A DNA stretch of 36,700 nucleotides from an uncultured Aquiluna sp. (GTDB lineage Bacteria > Actinomycetota > Actinomycetes > Actinomycetales > Microbacteriaceae): NCBI GenBank assembly GCA_913057795.1, contig CAJXOD010000012.1, positions 1-36,700 of the forward strand. The letters run 5' to 3'. This document shows, one piece after another, positions 25,630 to 34,420 of the stretch (its first letter is position 1; every line of letters starts with the position of its first letter). Below the pieces are notes generated by a model that ran no database searches, was not told the origin of the DNA, and saw only the letters and a list, made by a program, of their open reading frames with translations. A program made the translations under genes and the position numbers.

Positions 25630-25842
25630 GTGAAGAGATTCGGAAACCTTAAAAGTTATATGGTTATGTCAACCATTGCCGCCCTGTTTGTTGGGGTCAT
25701 CGTTCTTTTCGGAACCAGATTTGTTGAACAGGCGATTATTTGGGGTCTAGTGACCTTTATAGTCTCGCTTGTAATTATTGCCACGCTTGATCTCAGTTTC
25801 AAGCCCGATGACCCGGACCCAAACAAGCCGCGTCTTCGATAA
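25630..25842 (+). CDS. Small two-helix membrane protein
   Basis: A 70-residue product with two predicted membrane helices (MSTIAALFVGVIVLFGTRFV and a second at about 36-54) and a charged tail FKPDDPDPNKPRLR. The start is GTG 25630, 9 nt after the previous gene and behind GGGGC, a modest ribosome site. The gene ends 13 nt from the convergent purB. No family is recognised. Tight spacing and a sensible membrane topology support its being real. Confidence 0.65.
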   Translation: MKRFGNLKSYMVMSTIAALFVGVIVLFGTRFVEQAIIWGLVTFIVSLVIIATLDLSFKPDDPDPNKPRLR

Positions 25843-25855
25843 CTGCCTCGGGAGC

Positions 25856-27241
25856 TTAGCTCTCTAGGTGCTTTGTGAGAGCCTCGGCGAGGCCTACGTA
25901 AGTTTGCGGCTTGAGCTTTAGCAGTCGGGCTTTTGTTGTTTCGGACACCTCTAGGTCATTAACAAAGGCCAAAAGCTCATCTTCGCCAACACTCTTGCCC
26001 CGCGTCAGCTCTTTCAGAAGAGCGTAAGGGTCGACAATCTGCGACTCGCCGCGAGCCACATCAGCTCTTATCGCCGTTTGAATGGCCTCGCCCAGAACTT
26101 CCCAGTTTTCAAGCAGGTCAGCCATGAGTACACCTTCGCTAATGGCTATTTCGTCTAGACCGCGGTTCACATTGTCGATTGCTAGCACTGAATGGCCAAA
26201 ACCAACGCCAATGTTTCGCTGAGCACTGGAATCAGTTAGGTCACGCTGCATTCTTGAGGTGACAAGGGTTTGAGCCAGAGAATCAAGCACTGCGCAGGAA
26301 AGCTCGAGGTTCGCCTCGGCGTTTTCGAAGCGAATCGGGTTTATTTTGTGGGGCATTGTTGATGACCCAGTGGCCCCGGCAACCGGTATCTGCTTGAAGT
26401 ATCCAATCGATATGTAGGTCCAAACATCGGTGGCAAGGTTGTGGAGAATTCTGTTGAAGTGGCTGATGGTTGCGTAAAGCTCAGCCTGCCAATCGTGGGA
26501 TTCGATTTGGGTTGTGAGTGGATTCCAGTCAAAACCTAGGTGTTCAACAAATTCTTTTGATTCTTTGGCCCAGTCAACATTCGGCGCTGCGGCTAAATGG
26601 GCAGCGAAAGTTCCGGTTGCTCCGGAAAACTTACCCAGAATCTGCTGACCAGCGGCTTTTGTGGTCTGTCGTTTGAGTCTGTGGGCGAATACCGCCAGCT
26701 CCTTGCCCATGGTGGTTGGGGTTGCGGGTTGTCCGTGAGTCCTTGAAAGCATCGGAATGGCAGCCATTTCCTTGGCCATCCTCGAGATCTTTACGATCGT
26801 GTCCTTGGCTCGCGGCAACCATACGCGCTCGAGGGCATCGTGAACGGTTATTGCGTAGCTGAGGTTGTTTATATCCTCCGAGGTGCAGGCGAAGTGAACT
26901 AGTTCGGCTAGATCGTCACGCTTCATAGCCGTTAGAGCGTTCCTCACGAAATACTCCACTGCCTTGACGTCATGGCGAGTAGTTGCCTCGATTTCGGCGA
27001 GTTCCGTGACGGAGGCGTCTGAAAAATTTGTCACTAAATCACGCAGTTTGGTTTTTTCTTCGAGGGAGAGCGTTTTACCGGTTCCAAGAAGATCTCTCTC
27101 AACCAGCCAAATCAGCCACTCAACTTCGACTAATACCCTGGCTCTGTTGAGACCGGCCTCACTGAGGTGCTCGCCGAGCTCCCTAACCTGAGATAGGTAG
27201 CGGCCATCCAAAGGGCTTAGGGGTTGCGAAGAAAGAGTCAC
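25856..27241 (-). CDS. purB: Adenylosuccinate lyase
   Basis: PurB acts twice in purine synthesis, releasing fumarate from SAICAR and from adenylosuccinate. The 461-residue protein starts at GTG 27241, giving the usual beginning SSQPLSPLDGRY. It shows TRHDVKAVEYFVR, FACTSEDINNLSYAI, SRTHGQPATPTTMGKE and the catalytic signature loop SSTMPHKINPIRFENAEAN. The open frame extends 16 codons further to an ATG at 27289, but that stretch has no family resemblance. This is the long E. coli-type PurB with a C-terminal extension. It is convergent with the gene before it. Confidence 0.94.
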   Translation of the reverse strand: MTLSSQPLSPLDGRYLSQVRELGEHLSEAGLNRARVLVEVEWLIWLVERDLLGTGKTLSLEEKTKLRDLVTNFSDASVTELAEIEATTRHDVKAVEYFVRNALTAMKRDDLAELVHFACTSEDINNLSYAITVHDALERVWLPRAKDTIVKISRMAKEMAAIPMLSRTHGQPATPTTMGKELAVFAHRLKRQTTKAAGQQILGKFSGATGTFAAHLAAAPNVDWAKESKEFVEHLGFDWNPLTTQIESHDWQAELYATISHFNRILHNLATDVWTYISIGYFKQIPVAGATGSSTMPHKINPIRFENAEANLELSCAVLDSLAQTLVTSRMQRDLTDSSAQRNIGVGFGHSVLAIDNVNRGLDEIAISEGVLMADLLENWEVLGEAIQTAIRADVARGESQIVDPYALLKELTRGKSVGEDELLAFVNDLEVSETTKARLLKLKPQTYVGLAEALTKHLES

Positions 27242-27317
27242 GGCTCTATTTTGCCGTAATTGGGGACCGAGCACACTTCGAGTATCCAAGTGTTGGTTAT
27301 TTTATGAGCCAAATTGG

Positions 27318-27743
27318 CTAGCGAATTTTCAATACCTTCAGTACTGCCCTGGTGAAGAAGCTCGCAATACTCATGACTATCGCAGCCAAAATTGCCCAAC
27401 CCAGGGACTCAATTTCTAGACCTTCAGAGGTGAAGCCATCGATGCTGAAGACATCCACCCCAATTACCGTGCTTAGCCAAGCCACGAGCAACAGCAGAGC
27501 GCCATTGATAACAAAAGCGATAAGGCCAAAGGTGATGATGTAAAGCGGGAAGGCAATAATTTTTATCACCGGAGAAATAATTGCGTTAACCAGCCCAAAG
27601 ACCGCGCCAACCACCAGGAACGAACCTGCTATGTTCCAGAAACCACTGCCGCCGTAGGGGGTTAGTTGAACTTGTGGGACCACCGAGGTGGCAACCCATA
27701 GACCGACGGCATTAACAATTGTGCTAACCAGAAATCGCAACAT
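27318..27743 (-). CDS. Holin-4 superfamily (Mycobacterium phage-holin-like) membrane protein
   Basis: A 141-residue membrane protein of the family named after phage holin 4, which is widespread on bacterial chromosomes and not phage derived here. It has about four helices: residues 1-20, 38-58 (VVGAVFGLVNAIISPVIKI), 65-90 (PLYIITFGLIAFVINGALLL) and 113-135. The Asn-Ala-Ile-Ile-x-Pro core is typical. Its role in cells is unknown. The ATG 27743 is 38 nt from the divergent pdhA start, so both may have very short or absent leaders. Confidence 0.82.
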   Translation of the reverse strand: MLRFLVSTIVNAVGLWVATSVVPQVQLTPYGGSGFWNIAGSFLVVGAVFGLVNAIISPVIKIIAFPLYIITFGLIAFVINGALLLLVAWLSTVIGVDVFSIDGFTSEGLEIESLGWAILAAIVMSIASFFTRAVLKVLKIR

Positions 27744-27781
27744 CGGGCAATTCTTTCAGTAAAAGAGCTAAATTAGGGGGC

Positions 27782-28900
27782 GTGAACCTCGAAAATCAGC
27801 CACCAATGTTGCAGCTTTTAGCTCCCGACGGAACCTACGGCGTGCCCAAAGGCTATGAGGCGTACGGAAAAATAATCGAGGGGCTTGATCAAGACTCTCT
27901 CAAAATCCTCTATACCGACATGGCTCGCATTCGCAGGTTTGACATCGAAGCAACCGCTTTGCAACGTCAAGGTCAGCTGGGTCTTTGGGTTCCAGCCATT
28001 GGCCAAGAGGGCGCTCAAATTGGTTCAGGCCACGCCGTCGGTAAAAATGATCACATCTTTCCAAGCTATCGAGAGCACGGTGTCGCTCTGACTCACGGAG
28101 TTGAACTGATCTCGATTCTGAAAATGATGCGTGGAGTTAACCACGGCGGTTGGGACCCAGAAGAAACCCGTTTTCACCACTACGCGATTGTTCTTGCGAC
28201 CCAGGTTCTGCATGCGGTCGGCTATGCAATGGGCGTGAAGCTGGATGGCAAAGTTGGCACCGGAGACCGCGACAAAGATCTAGCCGTCATCTCTTATTTC
28301 GGAGACGGCGCAACCGCAGAGGGCGACGTTTCCGAAGGCTTATTGTTTGCAGCGGTCAATGAATCCCCGATTGTCTTCTTTATTCAAAACAATCAGTGGG
28401 CAATTTCTTCTCACATTGACAGTCAAACCAAGGTTCCTCTTTACACCCGGGGCGAAGGCTTCGGTGTTCCAGGAATGCGCATAGACGGCAATGATGTTTT
28501 GGCCTGTTACGCGGCAACCAGGCTTCACATGGATAACGCTAGGTCCGGAGAAGGCCCGTTCTTGCTGGAGGCACTCACCTACCGAATTGGTGCCCACACG
28601 ACATCGGATGACCCGAGCAAATATCGGGAAGAAGCAGAAGTTGATGAGTGGAAAGCTAAGGATCCGATCAAGCGATTCGAAATCTTCTTGCGCAGGCAAG
28701 GCATCGGCGATGACTTCTTCGAAGAGGTAAAAGTCGCTGGAGACGATCTAGCGAAAAAAATTCGCGCAGAGACCTTCGCTCTCGAGGATCCCCCACTAGG
28801 AAATATCTTCAACCACGTCTACACAGAGCAGCACCCCGAAATTGACAAACAGCGAGCCTGGCTCGAGGCTTACGAGGCCCGTATGGGTGACCATGAGTAG
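27782..28900 (+). CDS. 2-oxoacid (pyruvate or branched-chain) dehydrogenase E1 alpha
   Basis: This is the alpha subunit of the thiamine-diphosphate decarboxylase component. It has 372 residues. The ThDP-Mg motif runs from GDGATAEGD (174-182) to QNNQ (202-205), and PSYREHG (94-100) and the phosphorylation-loop-like YRIGAHTTSDDPSKYR are conserved. Actinobacterial proteins of this group are annotated either as PDH or BCKDH E1, and sequence alone does not decide. Most actinobacteria oxidise pyruvate with single-chain AceE. The start is GTG 27782 directly after AGGGGGC. The stop overlaps the next ATG in ATGAGTAG. Confidence 0.9.
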   Translation: MNLENQPPMLQLLAPDGTYGVPKGYEAYGKIIEGLDQDSLKILYTDMARIRRFDIEATALQRQGQLGLWVPAIGQEGAQIGSGHAVGKNDHIFPSYREHGVALTHGVELISILKMMRGVNHGGWDPEETRFHHYAIVLATQVLHAVGYAMGVKLDGKVGTGDRDKDLAVISYFGDGATAEGDVSEGLLFAAVNESPIVFFIQNNQWAISSHIDSQTKVPLYTRGEGFGVPGMRIDGNDVLACYAATRLHMDNARSGEGPFLLEALTYRIGAHTTSDDPSKYREEAEVDEWKAKDPIKRFEIFLRRQGIGDDFFEEVKVAGDDLAKKIRAETFALEDPPLGNIFNHVYTEQHPEIDKQRAWLEAYEARMGDHE

Positions 28901-29876
28901 CTACAAGGACATGGCAATCTCAAAAGCCCTAAACGCAGGCCTTCAGCAGGCGATGATGAAGAACGAAAAAGTTCTAATGTTTGGCGAAGACGTTGCAGAA
29001 CTCGGTGGAGTCTTCCGGGTTACCGAGGGGCTTTATAAAGAGTTTGGCCAAAGCAGAATATTTAATACCCCCATTGCGGAGTCTGGAATCGTTGGAACCG
29101 CAATCGGACTGGCCATGCGTGGTTATCGCCCAGTTGTAGAGATTCAGTTCGACGGTTTCGTGTTCCCAGCCTTTAACCAGATCACAAGCCAGCTCGCGAA
29201 ACTCACCTACCGGTCCGAGGGTTCAATGCAGATGCCGGTGGTTATTAGGATTCCTTACGGCGGTGGAATCGGCGCTGTTGAGCACCACTCTGAGAGCCCA
29301 GAAGCATATTTTGCCCACACGCCTGGCTTGAGAGTTGTCACACCCTCGAATCCAAACGACGCCTATTGGATGATGCAGCAGGCTATCGAGTCTTCGGACC
29401 CGGTGATCATGCTGGAGCCAAAACGCCGCTATTGGCAAAAAGGCCCGGTAAATCTTGATACTGCGCCAATGCCCCTTCACAATGCAAGAGTCATGCTCGA
29501 GGGCACCCAAGTCACGCTTTTGGCCTACGGACCGATGGTCACGGCCGCACTTCAGGCTGCGGAAATCGGCGCTGAAGAAGGTGTGAGCATCGAGGTGATT
29601 GATCTCAGGTCACTGTCTCCTATTGATTACCCAACAATCATGGCTTCGGTGAAGAAGACTTCAAGGGCGGTAATTGTCCACGAGGCTCCAACGAACGTTT
29701 CGCTCTCTAGCGAAATAGCGGCTCGTATTTCCAACGAGGCCTTCTACAACCTAGAAGCTCCGGTAATACGCGTCGGTGGTTTTGACACTCCGTATCCACC
29801 TGCGAAGCTAGAAGAAGCTTTTTTGCCTGATGCAGACCGTATTCTTGAAGCTATCGACAGGTCTCTGGCCTACTAG
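28893..29876 (+). CDS. 2-oxoacid dehydrogenase E1 beta
   Basis: The beta subunit pairs with E1 alpha to build the thiamine-binding site at their interface. It has 327 residues from ATG 28893. Family motifs are [59 protein letters not shown] and [16 protein letters not shown]. An upstream in-frame GTG-like extension within the end of E1 alpha (from 28842) is less likely, because homologues start near this ATG and it overlaps the previous stop by 8 nt. E2 follows after 11 nt. Confidence 0.93.
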   Translation: MSSYKDMAISKALNAGLQQAMMKNEKVLMFGEDVAELGGVFRVTEGLYKEFGQSRIFNTPIAESGIVGTAIGLAMRGYRPVVEIQFDGFVFPAFNQITSQLAKLTYRSEGSMQMPVVIRIPYGGGIGAVEHHSESPEAYFAHTPGLRVVTPSNPNDAYWMMQQAIESSDPVIMLEPKRRYWQKGPVNLDTAPMPLHNARVMLEGTQVTLLAYGPMVTAALQAAEIGAEEGVSIEVIDLRSLSPIDYPTIMASVKKTSRAVIVHEAPTNVSLSSEIAARISNEAFYNLEAPVIRVGGFDTPYPPAKLEEAFLPDADRILEAIDRSLAY

Positions 29877-29887
29877 GGAGTTTCAAA

Positions 29888-31198
29888 ATGACTATTGCGA
29901 AGTTCCCACTGCCCGATGTCGGCGAGGGGCTAACCGAGGCCGAGATGGTTAGCTGGCTCGTAGCTCCGGGAGACCATGTCACGATCAATCAGACGATCTG
30001 CGAAATAGAAACCGCGAAATCAATTGTCGAACTGCCATGTCCTTTCGAGGGTGAAGTAGATGAGCTCTTGGTTCAGGTTGGCGACACCGTCGAAGTTGGC
30101 ACCCCAATCATTTCAGTCCGAGTCACAGGTGATTCGCCGATGCTGGTGGCGGACAAGCCAGACTCCCATCCTGCGCTTGCTCAAGTAGAGGACACCGGAG
30201 CCGAATATAAGATTCCAACTTTGGTTGGCTACGGAGATGCTGGCGAAGCCAAATCCCGCAGAGGACGGCCCGTGAGGCCAGCCGCCACCGCAACTGCGGT
30301 GCCGGTGGCTATGGTGAGCGCCGCGGCTATGGCTTCGGACGCAATCATTGCCAAGCCACCAATCAGAAAGTTAGCCAAGGAACTCGGCGTGAACTTGGCG
30401 GTAGTTAACGGCTCGGGAACGCGGGGTGAAATAACCAGGGAAGACGTTGTTTCCAGTGCTAGTCAGGCCAGCGTTTTCAAAAACCTAACCACGCCGGCAG
30501 TTTCCTCCGAACGAGAAGAGCGGATCCCCGTCAAGGGCATGCGCAAGGTGATTGCCTCGGCAATGGTCAAAAGCGCATTCACTGCTCCCCACGTGAGCAT
30601 CTTTGTCGATGTCGATGCGACTAGAACCATGGAATACGTAAAGCGCCTAAAGGCATCGGTTGATTTTGCCGGCGTCAAAGTAACACCACTTTTGATCATG
30701 GCCAAGGCCATAATCTGGGCCGCCAGAAGAAACCGAATGGTGAATTCGACATGGTCAGACACCGAGATTATCGTTCACTACTTTGTGAACCTAGGCATCG
30801 CGGCGGCAACCCCGCGGGGTTTGATAGTTCCGAACATCAAAGACGCGGACGCAATGAACATGATCGAGCTCGCAACAGCAATCGAAAAGCTTGCTGCAAC
30901 TGCCAGAGAAGGCAAGACCACGCCTGAGGACATGCAGGACGGGACAATCACCGTCACCAACATCGGTGTTTTTGGTGTTGACACCGGAACCCCGATTTTG
31001 AACCCGGGTGAGGTTGGAATTGTTGCCCTTGGCTCCATTCGCAAAAAGCCATGGGTTGTTGACGACGAGATTGTGGTTCGACAGGTGACAACTATCGGTG
31101 CGACTTTTGATCACCGGGTGGTTGATGGTGATGTTGCTTCCAGGTTTGTGCAGGATGTGGCCAGCGTCATGGAGGAGCCAGCCCTACTGCTTGACTAA
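29888..31198 (+). CDS. 2-oxoacid dehydrogenase E2 (dihydrolipoyl acyltransferase)
   Basis: E2 carries the lipoyl arm and transfers the acyl group to CoA. It has 436 residues: one lipoyl domain (1-80) with lipoyl Lys44 in [12 protein letters not shown]; an Ala/Val/Pro linker; the E3/E1-binding domain (about 155-188, [20 protein letters not shown]); a second linker; and the acyltransferase core (about 205-436) with catalytic His and Asp in [14 protein letters not shown] lies upstream of ATG 29888. No E3 (lipoamide dehydrogenase) gene follows, so E3 must be encoded elsewhere. Confidence 0.93.
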   Translation: MTIAKFPLPDVGEGLTEAEMVSWLVAPGDHVTINQTICEIETAKSIVELPCPFEGEVDELLVQVGDTVEVGTPIISVRVTGDSPMLVADKPDSHPALAQVEDTGAEYKIPTLVGYGDAGEAKSRRGRPVRPAATATAVPVAMVSAAAMASDAIIAKPPIRKLAKELGVNLAVVNGSGTRGEITREDVVSSASQASVFKNLTTPAVSSEREERIPVKGMRKVIASAMVKSAFTAPHVSIFVDVDATRTMEYVKRLKASVDFAGVKVTPLLIMAKAIIWAARRNRMVNSTWSDTEIIVHYFVNLGIAAATPRGLIVPNIKDADAMNMIELATAIEKLAATAREGKTTPEDMQDGTITVTNIGVFGVDTGTPILNPGEVGIVALGSIRKKPWVVDDEIVVRQVTTIGATFDHRVVDGDVASRFVQDVASVMEEPALLLD

Positions 31199-31204
31199 AT
31201 GGTA

Positions 31205-31234
31205 TTGACAATCGTTTTCATTAGGCGCTAGTAT
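31205..31234 (+). promoter_or_regulatory. Promoter of the zinc-uptake operon with Zur-like operator
   Basis: The -35 is a perfect TTGACA (31205-31210), the spacer is 18 nt, and the -10 is TAGTAT (31229-31234). The start point falls at or next to the ATG at 31241, so the message is probably leaderless. The palindrome TGACAATCGTTTTCA at 31206-31220 overlaps the -35 and spacer and matches actinobacterial Zur boxes (TGAAAAT-N-ATTTTCA type). Bound Zur-Zn would block RNA polymerase, and low zinc would release it. Confidence 0.8.
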
Positions 31235-31240
31235 CGCACC

Positions 31241-32254
31241 ATGAATCCGCTAGTGAAGAAAATCATTTGGGCCGTTCTTGCAGCTGTAGCCGCCCTTGCC
31301 CTTGTCATTTCAGCACTGACCTTCTTTTCCAATAGCGAGGAGCCTGAAGCTTCAGCAACCCCCGACCAGGACTCAAGCCTGACTAGAGAGGGAATGACCG
31401 GGACCATCAAGGTTGTGGCATCCACCAACGTTTGGGCAAGCATCATAGAGATTATCGGCGGTGACTGGGTGGAAGTAACGGCAATTATTGACAACGTCGC
31501 CCAAGACCCTCACTCCTACGAGGCAACCGCCAGAGACCAGCTGGCAATTCAAGATGCCGAGTTAGTAATTGCCAATGGCGGCGGCTACGACGAATTCATG
31601 GAGCAGTTAGTTTCTGCAACCGATGGCGACAGAATATTTTTGGAACTAGTTGAAGGCGAGCATGGTCACACCGAAGATGACCACGAAGCCACCGATGCTG
31701 AGGCTGCTGAGGCCGCTGCGGTCGATACACATGAGAACGAACACATTTGGTATGACCTTCACGCTGTCGCAGAGGCTGCCGATTTGATAGCCGAGGCGAT
31801 CAATGAACTCAGACCAGAAGCCTTTGACGATGTGAATCAGAACTACGATTTCTTCGCATCCGAGCTTGAAAACCTTCAGCTTCGAGTCGATTCACTAAGG
31901 GATCGAGCTTTGGGCTTAGGTGTGATTGCAGTTGAGGGCGTTGGAAACCTAATGCTTACTGATGCCGGTTTTGAAAACCTAACTCCTCAGAGTCTCGCCG
32001 ATGCAATTGAGGAAGAGCGCGATGTTCCGCTAACAGCCGCCGATGAGGCCAGAACCTTGATAAAGAACAAGCTTGTGGTGTTACTTGTCACCAACACTCA
32101 GATTGATGATGCGGTCTCCGCGGACCTTGTAACAATGGCCGAATCGGTCGGGACTCCAGTTGTTGCACTCAGCGAAGTAATTCCGAGTGAAGACCTGGAC
32201 TACTTGGATTGGATGGCATCAGTTATTGATCGACTTCAACAGGCGATTTACTAA
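31241..32254 (+). CDS. Zinc/manganese ABC transporter substrate-binding protein
   Basis: A ZnuA/TroA-family metal-binding protein of 337 residues. An N-terminal hydrophobic helix (about 8-29) lacks the lipobox cysteine usual in Gram-positive binding proteins. Likely metal ligands are His91 (DPHSYE) and His168 (NEHIWYD). A His/Asp/Glu-rich loop spans 139-168 (EHGHTEDDHE). At the place of the third His is Glu232 (AVEGVGN), as in a group of actinobacterial homologues with TEP. The C-terminal lobe ends at Tyr337. It is the first gene of a four-gene operon with ATPase, permease and Fur-type regulator; zinc is favoured as the substrate by the Zur-like operator. Confidence 0.88.
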   Translation: MNPLVKKIIWAVLAAVAALALVISALTFFSNSEEPEASATPDQDSSLTREGMTGTIKVVASTNVWASIIEIIGGDWVEVTAIIDNVAQDPHSYEATARDQLAIQDAELVIANGGGYDEFMEQLVSATDGDRIFLELVEGEHGHTEDDHEATDAEAAEAAAVDTHENEHIWYDLHAVAEAADLIAEAINELRPEAFDDVNQNYDFFASELENLQLRVDSLRDRALGLGVIAVEGVGNLMLTDAGFENLTPQSLADAIEEERDVPLTAADEARTLIKNKLVVLLVTNTQIDDAVSADLVTMAESVGTPVVALSEVIPSEDLDYLDWMASVIDRLQQAIY

Positions 32255-33049
32255 ATGACAGCAGTCCTAAGCGTCCAAAATGCGACTCTCCGGTTCGATG
32301 ATCGGGTTATCTGGCAAGGTCTAGATTTTGCTATCGAGCCCGGAGAGTTCATTGCGCTAATTGGGGCAAACGGATCCGGCAAGTCGATGCTCTTGAAATC
32401 GATCCTTCGCCAACAGGGACTTACCTCGGGCTCGATTGAGTTTCTTGGGAAACGCTCCGCTGCGGGTAGCACCAAGATTGGCTACATCCCTCAACATCGG
32501 TCCACGGATTCCCAACTACCGCTTAGAGTCTTCGACTCTGTTCGTCTTGGCCTAGACGGGCATCGTTTTGGTTTGCCACTGTCAAGCAAAAAAACCAAGC
32601 AGCTTGTTTTAGGCGCTCTTGAACAGGTCGACGCCCTAGACCTAGCGGACAAGCCAATCGTTGAGCTTTCCGGCGGCGAGACGCAAAGAGTTCGGGTGGC
32701 GCAGGCGATTATTTCTAAGCCCAAACTGATCCTGGCCGATGAGCCGCTTAGTGCGCTAGATCTAAACCATCAACAAATAGTTAGCGGTCTGATTGCCGAC
32801 CAGGCTAAAAAGCAGGGCTCTGCGGTGCTGTTTGTGACCCACGATCTGAACCCAATTGCAGACTATGTCGACCGGGTTCTTTACTTAGCGCAGGGGCGAT
32901 ACGAAATCGGAACAACCGATGAAGTAATGCAGTCCGAGGTGCTCTCCAATCTTTACGGAACCGAGATCGACGTAGTTAGAAACCAAGGACGAATCGTGGT
33001 TCTTGGGGCCCACGATCACAACCACCACGATGACGAAGAGTGGTTGTGA
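32255..33049 (+). CDS. Zinc ABC transporter ATP-binding protein
   Basis: A ZnuC-type ABC ATPase of 264 residues that powers metal import with the permease next to it. Walker A is GANGSGKS (37-44), the Q-loop region is IGYIPQHRSTD, the signature is ELSGGETQRVRVAQAI, and Walker B is LILADEPLSALD with the H-loop FVTHDLNP. The C-terminus has a His/Asp-rich end (AHDHNHHDDEEWL) that may bind zinc. The ATG directly follows the stop of the binding-protein gene, and the stop overlaps the next ATG (TGATG). Confidence 0.93.
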   Translation: MTAVLSVQNATLRFDDRVIWQGLDFAIEPGEFIALIGANGSGKSMLLKSILRQQGLTSGSIEFLGKRSAAGSTKIGYIPQHRSTDSQLPLRVFDSVRLGLDGHRFGLPLSSKKTKQLVLGALEQVDALDLADKPIVELSGGETQRVRVAQAIISKPKLILADEPLSALDLNHQQIVSGLIADQAKKQGSAVLFVTHDLNPIADYVDRVLYLAQGRYEIGTTDEVMQSEVLSNLYGTEIDVVRNQGRIVVLGAHDHNHHDDEEWL

Positions 33050-33909
33050 TGGAGTTCTCCGACGTTTTTGACTTCTCAGACTATGACCGGCTAATCCCGC
33101 TAGTCAGCAACTCGCTGTGGGCGGGGGTATTGCTGGCCCTTGTGGGTGGCCTGGTTGGTGTTTTTGTAATGAACCGAGAGCTGTCCTTCGCCGTCCACGG
33201 AATTTCCGAGCTTTCTTTTGCCGGAGCAGCGATTTTCTTGCTGTTTGGTTTTGACGTGGTATTCGGATCGGTTATCGGGTCGATGATTGCGGCGCTGATT
33301 CTTTCTCTGTTGGGAGACAAGTCAAAGGATCGAAATTCAATTGTGGCGGTGCTGATGCCCTTTGGCCTTGGTATCGGAATTCTTGCTCTGGCTCTTTATC
33401 CGGGTAGAGCGGCGAATAAATTTGGTTTGCTTACAGGTCAGATAGTTGCCGTGGATGACCCAAAGCTTGCCTCCCTTACGGTCATAAGTGCCGTGGTGCT
33501 TACCTTGCTGGTGATTATGTGGCGGCCGCTTTTGTTTGCAACGCTCGATGCCGAGGTTGCCGCCGCTAGGGGGGTAAACACCAAGGCTCTTGGAATTGTG
33601 TTTGTGCTGGTTCTAGGTCTTGCTGTTGCAGCTGCGGTTCAGGTTGTCGGGGCGCTGTTGGTCCTCGCGCTCCTTGTCACGCCGGCTGCAGCCGCGCTTC
33701 GATTGAGCAAGAGTCAGCTCTGGGTTCCGGTCTTAAGTGTTTCATTCGCACTGGTGGCGATGTTGGGTGGAATTCTGCTTGCCCTTGGCGGTGGATTGCC
33801 AATTAGCCCTTACGTGACGACCATTTCGTTCTTGATTTACCTGATTGCACGCCTGATAGCTTTCGTGAAGTCCAAAGGGGTAAAGGAGAAGGCAGTGGTG
33901 CGCGCATGA
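33049..33909 (+). CDS. Zinc ABC transporter permease
   Basis: A ZnuB/TroC-family permease of 286 residues with about eight hydrophobic helices. It contains the family stretch VFVMNRELSFAVHGISELSF with conserved Ser/His, and LVLALLVTPAAAALRLSK. The ATG at 33049 overlaps the stop of the ATPase gene by one base; a GTG three codons upstream is possible but less likely. The stop overlaps the regulator gene by 4 nt. Confidence 0.92.
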   Translation: MEFSDVFDFSDYDRLIPLVSNSLWAGVLLALVGGLVGVFVMNRELSFAVHGISELSFAGAAIFLLFGFDVVFGSVIGSMIAALILSLLGDKSKDRNSIVAVLMPFGLGIGILALALYPGRAANKFGLLTGQIVAVDDPKLASLTVISAVVLTLLVIMWRPLLFATLDAEVAAARGVNTKALGIVFVLVLGLAVAAAVQVVGALLVLALLVTPAAAALRLSKSQLWVPVLSVSFALVAMLGGILLALGGGLPISPYVTTISFLIYLIARLIAFVKSKGVKEKAVVRA

Positions 33910-34298
33910 CTCAGCGAAGGGCCACTTGGCAGAAAACAGCGGTCTTTGAGGCCTTGAACCAAGATCAAGTCTTTGTTTCCGCCCAAGAACTGCACCACAA
34001 ACTTTTCTCATCAGGTCAAAAATTGGGACTAACAACGGTCTACCGAGCACTGACGGATCTGGTCGAAGCTGGTCAGGCTGATGTTTTGGCCGGCGAAGAC
34101 AACGAAATGCTTTATCGGGTCTGCAGTAACGAGCACCATCACCACTTGATTTGCCGAAAGTGCGGAACCGCAGTGGAATTTGACCTTGATGGTTTTGAGT
34201 CTGAAGTGACCGCTTTAGCTATCAAACACGGCTACAAAGATGTTGCCCACAGCATCGAACTTTTCGGTATTTGTGAAAAATGTGGCATGTCGGCTTGA
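33906..34298 (+). CDS. zur: Fur-family transcriptional regulator, probably Zur
   Basis: A zinc-sensing repressor of 130 residues. The winged helix has the family pattern TTVYRALTDLVEAGQADVL (43-61). The dimer domain has HHHH at 77-80, the structural zinc motif CRKC (83-86) and the second pair CEKC (123-126). Its place as last gene of the zinc-uptake operon, overlapping by ATGA, and the Zur-like box before that operon support Zur rather than Fur. This gives negative autoregulation. Confidence 0.9.
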   Translation: MTQRRATWQKTAVFEALNQDQVFVSAQELHHKLFSSGQKLGLTTVYRALTDLVEAGQADVLAGEDNEMLYRVCSNEHHHHLICRKCGTAVEFDLDGFESEVTALAIKHGYKDVAHSIELFGICEKCGMSA

Positions 34299-34315
34299 TT
34301 TTCTTGATTCAGGAC

Positions 34316-34345
34316 TTGCTTTTGAGTGCCCGAGCCTCCTAAACT
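34316..34345 (+). promoter_or_regulatory. Possible promoter of rpmB-rpmG-rpsN
   Basis: TTGCTT at 34316-34321 and TAAACT at 34340-34345 are 18 nt apart in the 122-nt gap after zur. The leader (from about 34352) contains a hairpin-forming TGCA-TGGT-TGCA near its upstream edge, GC-rich inverted segments (GAGCC/GGCTC), and the ribosome site AGGAGG before ATG 34421. No clear Zur box was seen here, in contrast to the zinc operon. Confidence 0.4.
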
Positions 34346-34420
34346 TGCATGGTTGCACGGGCTCCGGCCCGCTCAAACCCAAATCATTAGCTTCGGGAAA
34401 ACACGCCCTTAGGAGGAAAC

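Noticed and set aside
27318-27743. Holin-4 family gene as a sign of a prophage.
   Set aside because: The family is common on actinobacterial chromosomes, and no integrase, capsid, lysin or other phage gene is nearby.
34299-34420. A Zur box before rpmB, expected from the zinc-free ribosomal proteins.
   Set aside because: No palindrome close to TGAAAATNATTTTCA was found in this gap; isolated TTTTC half-sites near 34300 are not enough.
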